A DNA stretch of 23,284 nucleotides from a virus (IMGVR_UViG_3300046747_000009:1-23284), one strand, 5' to 3'; counted from the first letter of the stretch, positions 7,333 through 13,950 are shown. Notes: a model not told the origin generated them from the letters alone. Made by a program: numbers and translations.

Positions 7333-8063
7333 TGCGGCAAGCATGGCTCTCGCTACGCTTCACAATTCCCGAACGCAGAGCAGTCGTCTGCGAGGGGTTG
7401 CGTAGGATCGGATTCAAGCCGGTCGATGCGCTGACTCTTTCGCCTAGCGATGGCGACGTGCTGGTGACGTGGAACAGGTTTGCAGATTCAGATCGGGCTG
7501 CGCGAATCTTCGAGGCTCGCGGACTTCCGGTTCTGTGCATGGAGAATTGCAGCTTCGGATCGAACTCGTTCGCTGGCAGGAACTGGTATCACATAGCGCG
7601 AGGCTTCCATAATCGCTCAGGGTGTTTCCCGATACGAGACAACAAGCGGTGGGATTCCCTCGGCGTAGAGTTGGCAGACTGGAGAGACGAAGGCGGCGAG
7701 ACGGTTGTCCTGCCGCAGCGCGGTTTCGGTCCTGCTGAAGTCGCGCAACCGAACGGATGGCTGGAGAGGCAGAATGGCAGGATCAGGCCACATCCGGGGA
7801 ATAGGAAAGCGCCTGCGAAGACTCTGGCTGAAGATTTGGAAAAAGCTAGTTGGGTCACGACGTGGGGATCTGCCGCAGCGATTCAGGCGTTGATGTGGGG
7901 TGTAAAGGTTCGCTCCGACTTCAAGAACTGGATCGCGGCGCAGGACAACACGACTGAAGGAAGGCTTGCAATGTTTCGCAGGCTCGCATGGGCGCAGTCA
8001 ACGCTGGCTGAAATCGCAAGTGGCGAGGCGTTCGACAGGTTGCTAAATTTCACGGCAAGGTGA
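7332..8063 (+). CDS. Capsule-synthesis/GT-B-like putative glycosyltransferase
   Basis: This 243-residue protein is first in the cassette. ATG 7332 overlaps the previous stop in TGATG. Visible motifs are GDVLVTWNRF (41-50), VLCMENCSFG (67-76), VVLPQRGFG (125-133), RPHPG (152-156) and TTWGSAAAIQALMWGVKV (176-193). The order 'ExG, Q-R-G-G, R-HPG, S-xA..EAL..G.PV' is what I know from capsule polysaccharide (KpsC/KpsS type) and CDP-glycerol-type transferases of the GT-B fold. The C-terminal RRLAWAQSTLAEIASGEAFD is a feature I associate with a phage-encoded subset. Donor and acceptor cannot be read from the sequence. It is shorter than bacterial KpsS-like enzymes, so it may be a minimal or divergent member. 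No signal peptide is seen. Confidence 0.62.
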   Translation: MRQAWLSLRFTIPERRAVVCEGLRRIGFKPVDALTLSPSDGDVLVTWNRFADSDRAARIFEARGLPVLCMENCSFGSNSFAGRNWYHIARGFHNRSGCFPIRDNKRWDSLGVELADWRDEGGETVVLPQRGFGPAEVAQPNGWLERQNGRIRPHPGNRKAPAKTLAEDLEKASWVTTWGSAAAIQALMWGVKVRSDFKNWIAAQDNTTEGRLAMFRRLAWAQSTLAEIASGEAFDRLLNFTAR

Positions 8064-8605
8064 AACCGATGGCGAAGTACAGTAGTGCGCTGGATGAGTT
8101 CGAGAAGCGGTTCGTCAAGCCGCAACCCGGCAGGACGTTGATCGTCGGCTCCAAGGTTTACAGGGGGAAGCCTGATCGAAGACTCCTATACCCGGATGCT
8201 ATCGGCATCGACATGGAGGAAGGAGATGGCGTCGATCTGGTGATGGACTTGGAGCAGAAGCAGCCGTTGTGGACCTTGTTCGATCACGTCGAGTGCATGT
8301 CCGTTCTGGAGCATTCGCGCAGGCCGTGGATGCTGGCAGAAACGATTGAGACCCTGATGGCTCCCGGCGCGACGATCTTTATATCGGTGCCGTGGATTTG
8401 GCGCTATCACGCTTACCCGAAGGACTACTTCAGGTTCAGCCCTGACGGGATCGAAGCGCTGTTCCCGAACATCGAGTGGGAATACATGATGATCGCGAGC
8501 GACGCGCTGAGAGAGCGCGGCAAGAACGTCCCGGCTGTGACCGTCGAAGGACACGTCCATCTGGCTCGCGCTGAGACGGTCGGGTTCGGGAGGTTGAAGG
8601 CGTGA
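8060..8605 (+). CDS. Class I SAM-dependent methyltransferase-like protein
   Basis: This 181-residue protein keeps the second half of a class I methyltransferase fold. RTLIVGSKVY (25-34) replaces the usual glycine-rich motif I with a weaker form. AIGIDMEEGDGVDLVMDL (47-64) holds the acidic residue expected to contact the ribose of S-adenosylmethionine. HVECMSVLEHSRRPW (76-90) and APGATIFISVPWIW (101-114) are the motif IV/V strands, and HAYPKDYFRFSPDGIEALF (117-135) is a strong signature of Methyltransf_11-like proteins found in sugar and polysaccharide loci. The GTG at 8060 forms GTGA with the previous stop; an in-frame ATG at 8069 is an alternative. The degenerate motif I makes cofactor binding less certain. 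Confidence 0.72.
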   Translation: MKPMAKYSSALDEFEKRFVKPQPGRTLIVGSKVYRGKPDRRLLYPDAIGIDMEEGDGVDLVMDLEQKQPLWTLFDHVECMSVLEHSRRPWMLAETIETLMAPGATIFISVPWIWRYHAYPKDYFRFSPDGIEALFPNIEWEYMMIASDALRERGKNVPAVTVEGHVHLARAETVGFGRLKA

Positions 8606-9447
8606 AAATCCTCGTAACCGGCAAGGGTGGCGAGACGGGAAGCTGGAAGATCAGGGGGGACCAGCTAGGAACAGCGCTGGGGGCTACCGTGAAGCCGCTG
8701 GCGACGTTCGCGGACTTCAAGACGTGCGATCTAGCGGTGGTGGTCAAGCGCACGCCCTCGTGCGTCTTGGACGGGCTGCTGCGGTCTAAGAAGCCGTGGG
8801 TGTTCGATGCGGTGGACTTCTACCCGCAGCCTGAAGCGTCACATTGGACTCGCGAGGAGGCGATTGCGTGGGTTCGGGGGCAGATAAATCAGTTTAGACC
8901 GACTGCCGTGGTCTGGCCTTGCCAACGGATGATGGACGACTGCGGCGGAAACCTGCCGGGAATGGTGCTCAAGCACCACCATCGTCCGGTGATGCGAGTC
9001 AACCCGGTGCGCGAGAGCGTGACCCGGGTGGGCTACGACGGGGACAACCGCTACCTTGCCGATTGGCGGGAAGAGTTGCATCTGGAGTGCCTGAATCGAG
9101 GCTGGCGGTTCATCGTCAACCCGGATCACCTCGCGGACGTGGACATTGCTGTCGCGTTCCGTGGTGGTCGATGGAACGGTTATGTGCAGCAGCACTGGAA
9201 GTCGAACGTCAAATTGGCAAACGCGCACGCGAGCGGAACACCGTTCGTTGGGCAGCGCGAGTGTGGCTATGTCGAGACTTCAACCGGGGCTGAGTACTGG
9301 GTCGCAAACCGCAGTGAACTGAAGACTGCATTCGATTGGCTTGAGCCGTTGGAGTCCCGTGAAGAGATACATAAACGGTTCGTCGCTGAGGCGTACTCGG
9401 TCCATGCGGCAGCGTCAGACCTTCGCAGGTTCCTCAGTGAGTTGTGA
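8602..9447 (+). CDS. GT-B-like putative glycosyltransferase
   Basis: This 281-residue protein starts with MKILVTGKGGETGSWKIRGD and QLGTALGA (to residue 27), a Rossmann-type strand-loop-helix; the 'SWKIRGxQLGxALGA' motif recurs in phage and island glycosyltransferase-like proteins. RPTAVVWPCQRMMDD (99-113) and HHHRPVMRVNPVRE (125-138) mark the domain junction. The C-terminal KLANAHASGTPFVGQRECGY (204-223) corresponds to the donor-sugar-binding 'K..EA.a.G.PVv......E' region of GT4-like enzymes, followed by a helix. The start is the GTG of GTGA at 8602. The donor is unknown. It may act with the adjacent methyltransferases on one glycan. Confidence 0.66.
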   Translation: MKILVTGKGGETGSWKIRGDQLGTALGATVKPLATFADFKTCDLAVVVKRTPSCVLDGLLRSKKPWVFDAVDFYPQPEASHWTREEAIAWVRGQINQFRPTAVVWPCQRMMDDCGGNLPGMVLKHHHRPVMRVNPVRESVTRVGYDGDNRYLADWREELHLECLNRGWRFIVNPDHLADVDIAVAFRGGRWNGYVQQHWKSNVKLANAHASGTPFVGQRECGYVETSTGAEYWVANRSELKTAFDWLEPLESREEIHKRFVAEAYSVHAAASDLRRFLSEL

Positions 9448-10336
9448 TTGCGAGATCATTGTCGATGAGCAGATGTCTTCTCGTGGCAAGAAGATGCTGA
9501 ACTCGATGGCAAGCATCGCGAGCAGATGCGGGATCAACGTGATCTGCTCGACCGACTGGAGAGGCGCAGCGGAGTGGCTGATGGTCTACGGCATCGGTCA
9601 TCAGGGACGCAGACCGTGGATCGAGAAGCACATGGAAGCCGGTGGTCACATGATCGGCTGGGACTTGGGCTACTGGCTCAGGCACGCGCCAATCGGGTTC
9701 CACATGCGGTTGACGATTGACGCGGATCACCCTTGGCGGATGATCGAGCCGGAGCATCCGCAGCGACTGGCGAACACGAGCATCAAGCTGCGCGAGGACG
9801 CTGATCCGAACGGTCCAATCGTTCTGTGCGGACTCGGATCCAAGCAGCGGACGTGGAAACGCTTGCAGGTTTGCGAGTGGGAGGAACGCACGCTCAATGA
9901 ATTGCGAACGAAGTTCCCCGGTCGGGAGATCGTCTATCGTCCGAAGGTTCCGGAAGAGGGACTGCACGGGCTGGAGGTGATGAAAGGGTCGATTGAAGAG
10001 GTGCTGAAGGGCGCGTCTCTGGTCGTCTGCCAGCACTCGAACGTCGCGGTAGATGCGTGCATCGCTGGAGTGCCGGTGATGTGCGAGGACGGGATTGCCT
10101 ATGCGCTGTATAGGCATGGACAGAACCCGACGCGAGAGCAGAGATTGGATTTCCTGCGGTCGCTGGCGCACTGGCAATACACGCCCGCTGAGTCGCATCT
10201 GGCATGGGCATTCATCAAGAGGAAGTTATGCGAGTCAACTTCGGTTGTGGCAAGGCAATCCGAGACGGATGGTTCAACATCGACGCGGAGCGTCATCCCG
10301 GCGCAACCAGAGACCCTGAACTTATCTTCCAGTTGA
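9437..10336 (+). CDS. KpsS-like putative glycosyltransferase with an abnormal C-terminal extension
   Basis: This protein has 299 residues from GTG 9437 (11-bp overlap with the previous gene; an AGG about 7 nt upstream is a weak ribosome site). EIIVDEQMSSRGKKMLNSMA opens the fold. LGYWLRHAPIGF and MRLTIDADHP follow, then PIVLCGLGSKQRTWK. VYRPKVPEEG and SLVVCQHSNVAVDACIAGVP (about 193-213) with VMCEDG match the C-terminal half of capsule/Kdo-type transferases. A natural end would be WAFIKRKL at residue 264. Instead the frame runs 35 more residues (CESTSVVARQ to LNLSSS) through the start of the next gene. A C in place of A at 10231 would explain the lost TGA. Function is inferred; the tail looks like non-native sequence. 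Confidence 0.62.
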   Translation: MSCDCEIIVDEQMSSRGKKMLNSMASIASRCGINVICSTDWRGAAEWLMVYGIGHQGRRPWIEKHMEAGGHMIGWDLGYWLRHAPIGFHMRLTIDADHPWRMIEPEHPQRLANTSIKLREDADPNGPIVLCGLGSKQRTWKRLQVCEWEERTLNELRTKFPGREIVYRPKVPEEGLHGLEVMKGSIEEVLKGASLVVCQHSNVAVDACIAGVPVMCEDGIAYALYRHGQNPTREQRLDFLRSLAHWQYTPAESHLAWAFIKRKLCESTSVVARQSETDGSTSTRSVIPAQPETLNLSSS

Positions 10337-10743
10337 GGTTCAGTGGCGGGAAGTTGATCGAACAGATTCCGCTGGAAGACGGATGCGCTGAAGAGATTGA
10401 GGCCATCCATGTGATCGAGCACTTCCAGCGCTACAACGTGGACGCGGTTCTGGAAGAGTTCAGACGGCTGTTGGCGAAGAAAGGGCGATTGGTTCTTGAG
10501 CTACCGAACCTGCGCGCTGCGGCATGGAATCTGTTGAACGGTGGTGATAAGCGTTCGTCTCTGGATGCGATCTACGGATCGGACAAGGACGACGGTACGT
10601 TCATGTCGCACCTGTACGGCTACACCCCGGAGTCGCTGGCGAAGCTTCTCGGGGAACACGAGTTCAAGCACATTCACGTCATGGAGCCGCAGACGCACGG
10701 CAAGCGGCTACATCGGGACATGAGGTTCGAGGCGCGGAAATGA
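10228..10743 (+). CDS. Class I SAM-dependent methyltransferase
   Basis: This 171-residue enzyme shows clear motifs: MRVNFGCGKAIRDGWFNIDA (1-20) is motif I plus the acidic residue after strand 2; IEAIHVIEHFQRY (57-69) is motif IV; LLAKKGRLVLELPNL (81-95) is motif V; and SHLYGYTPESLAKLLGEHEF (127-146) is typical of methyltransferases in sugar loci. I chose ATG 10228 because AGAGGAAG (10218-10225) stands just upstream and motif I starts immediately; an in-frame ATG at 10204 is possible but would put extra residues before the first strand. It overlaps the previous gene by 109 bp, the only long overlap in the cassette, and joins the next gene in ATGA. Probable target: a hydroxyl or carboxyl of a sugar. 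Confidence 0.82.
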   Translation: MRVNFGCGKAIRDGWFNIDAERHPGATRDPELIFQLRFSGGKLIEQIPLEDGCAEEIEAIHVIEHFQRYNVDAVLEEFRRLLAKKGRLVLELPNLRAAAWNLLNGGDKRSSLDAIYGSDKDDGTFMSHLYGYTPESLAKLLGEHEFKHIHVMEPQTHGKRLHRDMRFEARK

Positions 10744-11447
10744 GAATCTTCATCGGCTATGACAATCGGGAGAACGAAGCGTTCGAGGTTGCGCGTAGCA
10801 CGGCGCAGTCGTTCGGTTGTCAGGTCACGCCGATCTATGAAGACCAGTTGCGCGCTCAGGGATTACTGACGCGACCAGTGGACCGGCGCGGAGGGATGTT
10901 CGATCTGGCAAGCTCGGCTCCGCAATCGACGCAGTTCGCGATCAGCCGGTTCTTCGTGCCGCTGCTGGCGCACTCGGGCTGGTGCCTGTTTACGGACTGC
11001 GACGTGGTGTTCCTGCGCGATCCGAAGGAACTGCTGAAGCGCGCCGATGATCGGTTCGCTGTGATGGTGGTCAAGCATCCGTCGCTCGATAGTGTCGATG
11101 ATAAGATGGATTCACAGGTACAGACGCTATACAAAAGGAAAAACTGGAGCAGCGTGATGCTGATCAACTGCGATCACCCCGGCAATCGTCGTCTGAACCT
11201 TTCGACGCTGAATCAGTGGCCCGGTCGCGATCTCCATGCGTTCTCATGGCTCGCTGATTCCGAGATTGGGGAACTGAGTCAGGACTACAATTGGCTGGTC
11301 AACGTGCGTCTGCCGCCAGCGAATCCTGCCATCGCGCACTTCACGCTCGGTGGCCCGTGGATTCCCGGCTGGGAAGGCAAGCCGTATGACGAACTTTGGA
11401 TCAAGGCGCAGCGCGAGCATTCTCAGAGAGTCGTCGAGGTCGTGTGA
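10740..11447 (+). CDS. GT8-like glycosyltransferase (GT-A fold, DxD)
   Basis: This 235-residue protein begins MRIFIGYDNRENEAFEVARS, the usual opening of GT-A transferases related to GT8. The metal- and nucleotide-sugar-binding DxD is D86-C87-D88 in WCLFTDCDVVFLRDP. KRKNWSSVMLINCDHP (132-147) and LSQDYNWLVN (179-188) are further family signatures, and IAHFTLGGPW (198-207) holds the metal-binding His and the GGPW motif. All catalytic elements look intact. It starts at the ATG in ATGA with the previous gene and ends in TGATG with the next. It is expected to be cytoplasmic, with no membrane segment. Its donor (glucose, galactose or another UDP-sugar) cannot be told. Confidence 0.82.
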   Translation: MRIFIGYDNRENEAFEVARSTAQSFGCQVTPIYEDQLRAQGLLTRPVDRRGGMFDLASSAPQSTQFAISRFFVPLLAHSGWCLFTDCDVVFLRDPKELLKRADDRFAVMVVKHPSLDSVDDKMDSQVQTLYKRKNWSSVMLINCDHPGNRRLNLSTLNQWPGRDLHAFSWLADSEIGELSQDYNWLVNVRLPPANPAIAHFTLGGPWIPGWEGKPYDELWIKAQREHSQRVVEVV

Positions 11448-11950
11448 TGCGGGTGGCGATACTGGCAAGCGGCGAGAGCATGTCTCAGGAGGTCGCGGAC
11501 TCGGTTCGCGGCGAGTACACGGTTCTGGTCGTGAACAACGTCTACCAGTTGGCTCCGTGGGCTGATGGGCTTGTGGCGAACGACCACGACTGGTGGCGCG
11601 CACACAAGGACGCTATCAAGTTCGATGGGCGCAAGTTCAGCAGCAACAACATCGTTGGCGTCGAGCGCGTGTTCTCGGACTACGTGACGAGTCAGTCGAG
11701 TTCCGGGGTTCTCTCGCTGGAGGTGGCGCGCAGCCGCTACTTCGCGAAGGAGATTCACCTGTACGGATTCGACAACAAAGGCTCGCACTACTTCGGGCAG
11801 CATGTCGCTCCGTTGAACAACACGACGGCTGGGCGGTTCGAGATATTCCAGCACCAGTTTAAGGCAATCGGTGAGTTCCTTTCCAAGTGCGGAGTCAAGG
11901 TGATCAACAAGACACCGGGTTCCGCATTGCGCGCATTCCCTTTCGAGTAG
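11447..11950 (+). CDS. MptE/sialyltransferase-like (DUF115-related) protein
   Basis: This 167-residue protein closes the cassette. MRVAILASGESMSQE (1-15) matches the 'G.GPSL' nucleotide-binding loop of DUF115/MptE-like proteins and of GT42 sialyltransferases such as CstII, with GES in place of GPS. VLVVNNVYQLAPWADGLVAN (26-45) followed by DHDWWRAH (46-53) and IHLYGFDN (103-110) fit that fold. KVINKTPGSALRAFPF (151-166) is an end I associate with phage members often left as hypothetical. ATG 11447 overlaps the GT8-like stop in TGATG. Its stop is not coupled to the next gene; five bases separate them. Whether it transfers a sugar or a phosphate-containing group is unknown. Confidence 0.58.
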   Translation: MRVAILASGESMSQEVADSVRGEYTVLVVNNVYQLAPWADGLVANDHDWWRAHKDAIKFDGRKFSSNNIVGVERVFSDYVTSQSSSGVLSLEVARSRYFAKEIHLYGFDNKGSHYFGQHVAPLNNTTAGRFEIFQHQFKAIGEFLSKCGVKVINKTPGSALRAFPFE

Positions 11951-11955
11951 ACAAC

Positions 11956-12438
11956 ATGCCTGTTGATGTACAAGTAACCGGGCTGAAAGAACTTCAGCAG
12001 CGGTTGCAGCAAATATCCGACACGGTGGGTGGCAAGCAAGCCGCGAAGCCGGTCGTGCATGCACTGCGTCAGGCGGGCAAGCTGATTCAGACGAGCGCGA
12101 TCAATCTGGTACACAAGAAGTCGGGAACGCTTGCTGCGAACATCATCGTTACGCACCCGAAGACTCGGGTTGCTGGCGTTGAGAAGATCACCGTGACGAT
12201 CCGTGCGAAGGCGAAGAAGTATGCGGACAACGCGGGTAACCGGCGCAAGGGTCGAGCCGGTGGGAAATACAAGGACTATGGCCCGCTATTCTATGCGCGG
12301 TTCCTCGAGTTCGGGACATCGCATCAGCCACCCTACCCATTCTTGCGTCCGGCATTTGAGTTCAACAAATCCGATTTGCCTGAAGTTTTCGCTGATAGCC
12401 TGAGCAAATCTCTCGACAAGTTGGAATCTCCAAAGTGA
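11956..12438 (+). CDS. HK97 gp10-like head-tail/tail completion protein
   Basis: This 160-residue protein contains VTGLKELQQRLQQISDTVGG (8-27), a helix with HALRQAGKLIQTSA (about 39-52), and the family hallmark FYARFLEFGTSHQPPYPFLR followed by PAFE (about 112-135), as in HK97 gp10 proteins. I chose ATG 11956, five bases after the cassette's last stop; a longer in-frame reading to 11887 would overlap that gene with no ribosome site. The nearest purine run is GAG at 11945-11947. This gene resumes the conserved head-tail order broken by the cassette. Its stop overlaps the next start in GTGA. Confidence 0.9.
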   Translation: MPVDVQVTGLKELQQRLQQISDTVGGKQAAKPVVHALRQAGKLIQTSAINLVHKKSGTLAANIIVTHPKTRVAGVEKITVTIRAKAKKYADNAGNRRKGRAGGKYKDYGPLFYARFLEFGTSHQPPYPFLRPAFEFNKSDLPEVFADSLSKSLDKLESPK

Positions 12439-12797
12439 TACCGAACTTCACGGCGACGCTTCTGGGCAACAATGCGATCAATACGGCTGTTTCCGGGCGC
12501 GTGTACCGGACCGCTGCACCACAGAGTCCAGCGATACCTGAGTCACCGCTGATTGTCTGGTCGATCATCTCGGGTGTTCCGGAGAACTACCTTCAGGAGG
12601 AGCCTGACATTGACGACGCACGGTTCCAGTTTGACTTCTATGCTCTGGCGCAGTCTACGGCGCGGCAGCTTTGTGAAGCCGCTCAAGCGGTTCTGGAGCC
12701 TCTTGGTTATATTGTCATGGGTCCGATGGAATCGCGGGAGGAAGATACGCTTCTCTGGCGCTGGACATTCGATCTCGAAACTTGGACGCAGAGGTGA
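12435..12797 (+). CDS. Tail terminator/completion protein (DUF3168, gpU/HK97 gp11-like)
   Basis: This 120-residue protein has the DUF3168 pattern: AINTAVSGRVYRTAAPQSPA near the start, IPESPLIVWSIISGVPENYL, then DARFQFDFYALAQSTARQLC, EAAQAVLEPLG and a final RWTFDLETWTQ. The family caps the head-proximal end of the tail tube and stops tube growth. GTG 12435 overlaps the gp10-like stop in GTGA. After it the tight gene packing stops: 227 non-coding bases precede the tube gene. Confidence 0.9.
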   Translation: MIPNFTATLLGNNAINTAVSGRVYRTAAPQSPAIPESPLIVWSIISGVPENYLQEEPDIDDARFQFDFYALAQSTARQLCEAAQAVLEPLGYIVMGPMESREEDTLLWRWTFDLETWTQR

Positions 12798-13024
12798 ACA
12801 CTGGGCCACTTCGGGCTTGACCCGTGGTGAATAGTCCAGCCGCGACGTGGGGCGCATGCTCCCCAGTCGCCCGGTAACTGAGCAATTCGGTAGCAAGGAA
12901 ATCCGGCGCGGGCCACGGCGATACGTGGCACTGAATTCTTGCGGAGCGCTCCGCACGAAAACGACCGTGGGCAAGAGCGGTTGAACTTGCCGAAAGGCTT
13001 TCACCATCGATGGAGTAGACACAA
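12798..13024 (+). other. 227-nt non-coding, hairpin-rich leader before the tail tube gene
   Basis: No convincing ORF is seen, yet potential stem-loops follow one another. GCGAC-g-TGGGG (12842-12852) pairs with CCCCAGTCGC (12861-12870). GCCACG (12912-12917) pairs with CGTGGC (12924-12929). A perfect 16-bp palindrome TGCGGAGCGCTCCGCA lies at 12940-12955. GGCAAG (12970-12975) pairs with CTTGCC (12986-12991). None is followed by a T run, so these are not simple terminators. I saw no clear promoter or tRNA. A mRNA leader, an RNA-processing site or a lost gene are all possible. The tube ribosome site GGAG (13012-13015) closes it. Confidence 0.6.
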
Positions 13025-13495
13025 ATGGCACAGAAAACCAAGGGTACAGAGCTGTGGATGCTCCGTCCCGATTCCCACGGGTACACGGTCATCAAGATCG
13101 GTTGCCCGACTGGTATTACGGGAGTCGGTGGAGCGAAGACGCAGATTCCGACGACGTGTCTGGACGACACCGAGATGACGTTCCTCGCTGGCTTCGGTCA
13201 GCCCGGACAGGTCACGGTCAATCTGGACTTCGATCAGACGAAGATCAGTCATCAGCAGTTGTTCGCGTTCAACGAACTGGGTGACACGCTCAAGTGGGTC
13301 ATCGGTTTCAGCGACGGCACGGCTGCACCGACGATCAACTCGGCTGGTGTCGAGTCGTTTCCGTCTTCGCGCACGTATCTGGCGTTCGACGGCTACATCG
13401 CTGATCTTCCGTTCGACTTCGCGATCAACTCGGTCACGAAATCGACCATGCAGATTCAGCGCAGCGGCTCGCGTACCCTCCACATCAAGACGTAA
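13025..13495 (+). CDS. Tail tube protein (lambda gpV-like)
   Basis: This 156-residue protein forms the stacked hexameric rings of the tail tube. It begins MAQKTKGTELWMLRPDSHGY, and TTCLDDTEMTFLAGFGQPGQ followed by VTVNLDFDQTKISHQQLFAF is characteristic of the siphophage tube family, as is LAFDGYIADLPFDFAINSVT, which carries the final strands. The C-terminal Ig-like domain of lambda gpV is absent. GGAG at 13012-13015 stands 9 nt before ATG. Flanking structured non-coding stretches on both sides set this gene apart from its tightly overlapped neighbours, consistent with high, separately controlled expression. Confidence 0.9.
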   Translation: MAQKTKGTELWMLRPDSHGYTVIKIGCPTGITGVGGAKTQIPTTCLDDTEMTFLAGFGQPGQVTVNLDFDQTKISHQQLFAFNELGDTLKWVIGFSDGTAAPTINSAGVESFPSSRTYLAFDGYIADLPFDFAINSVTKSTMQIQRSGSRTLHIKT

Positions 13496-13549
13496 GCTCG
13501 GCAACGGCAAGCAACGCTCTTCGCGGCCACTGCTCACATCCATAGCACG

Positions 13550-13605
13550 TCTCCTTGCCGTGACGTGTGTGGGCTGTGGTCGCGATCTACTCAACGGCAA
13601 GGAGA
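13550..13605 (+). promoter_or_regulatory. 12-bp inverted repeat covering the chaperone ribosome site
   Basis: TCTCCTTGCCGT (13550-13561) is perfectly complementary to ACGGCAAGGAGA (13594-13605), with a 32-nt loop. The right arm holds the Shine-Dalgarno sequence AAGGAG (13599-13604) of the tail assembly chaperone, so the hairpin would hide it. A second copy of ACGGCAAG lies at 13504-13511, 8 nt after the tube stop codon, and could pair with the same left arm instead. This allows two exclusive folds, one exposing the ribosome site. The complementarity is seen directly; the regulatory role is inferred. Confidence 0.6.
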
Positions 13606-13611
13606 ATGGTT

Positions 13612-13950
13612 GTGGAACTCAACGAGTTTGAATCACCCGGTCAAGAAGAAGTCGAGATCACGATTCGCGGAAAGTCTGCGAAGTACCTGATCCGGGAAGT
13701 GTCTGGAGCAAAGATCAACGATCTGTTCGCTCCGCTGCGGAATGCCACGACGCCGGAGAAGAAAGACAAGGCGGCACGCGAGTCCATCGCGAAGGTTATC
13801 GCTGCGTGTGTCTCTCGTGCGGACGGAACAGCGTTTACAGAGGAAGACGCTGGCAAGTTGCGCTTCTCTCTCCAGCAGGCTCTCCAGAAGCACGTCATGG
13901 AGATCAACGGTCTGACTCCGGATGCGGATGAAGCAGCAAAAAAAGGGTAG
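13612..13950 (+). CDS. Tail assembly chaperone, short form (gpG-like)
   Basis: This 112-residue protein (MELNEFESPGQEEVEITIRG onward) is the short form of the lambda gpG/gpGT-type chaperone pair that coats the tape measure during tail assembly. It has an N-terminal strand pair, KYLIREVSGAKINDLFAPLR, a helical middle (KKDKAARESIAKVIAACVSR) and LRFSLQQALQKHVMEINGLT. I favour GTG 13612 because AAGGAG at 13599-13604 stands 7 nt ahead; ATG 13606 in the same frame is only one base from it. The gene ends with seven A and GGG before TAG, a frameshift site. Position between tube and tape measure fits the family exactly. Confidence 0.87.
   Translation: MELNEFESPGQEEVEITIRGKSAKYLIREVSGAKINDLFAPLRNATTPEKKDKAARESIAKVIAACVSRADGTAFTEEDAGKLRFSLQQALQKHVMEINGLTPDADEAAKKG

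Noticed and set aside
9434-10198. 254-codon open frame on the minus strand
   Set aside because: It lies wholly under the better-supported 9437-10336 gene, has no family signature, is Arg/His-rich as expected of shadow translation, and would be the only minus-strand gene.
12818-12850. TTGACC as a possible -35 box before the tail tube gene
   Set aside because: Nothing like TATAAT lies 16-18 bases downstream; a promoter claim would need transcript start data.
12868-12915. tRNA-like stretch with a D-arm-like GAGCAATTCGGTAGCA
   Set aside because: There is no T-arm consensus, no matching acceptor stem and no anticodon arm, so it is only part of the hairpin-rich gap.
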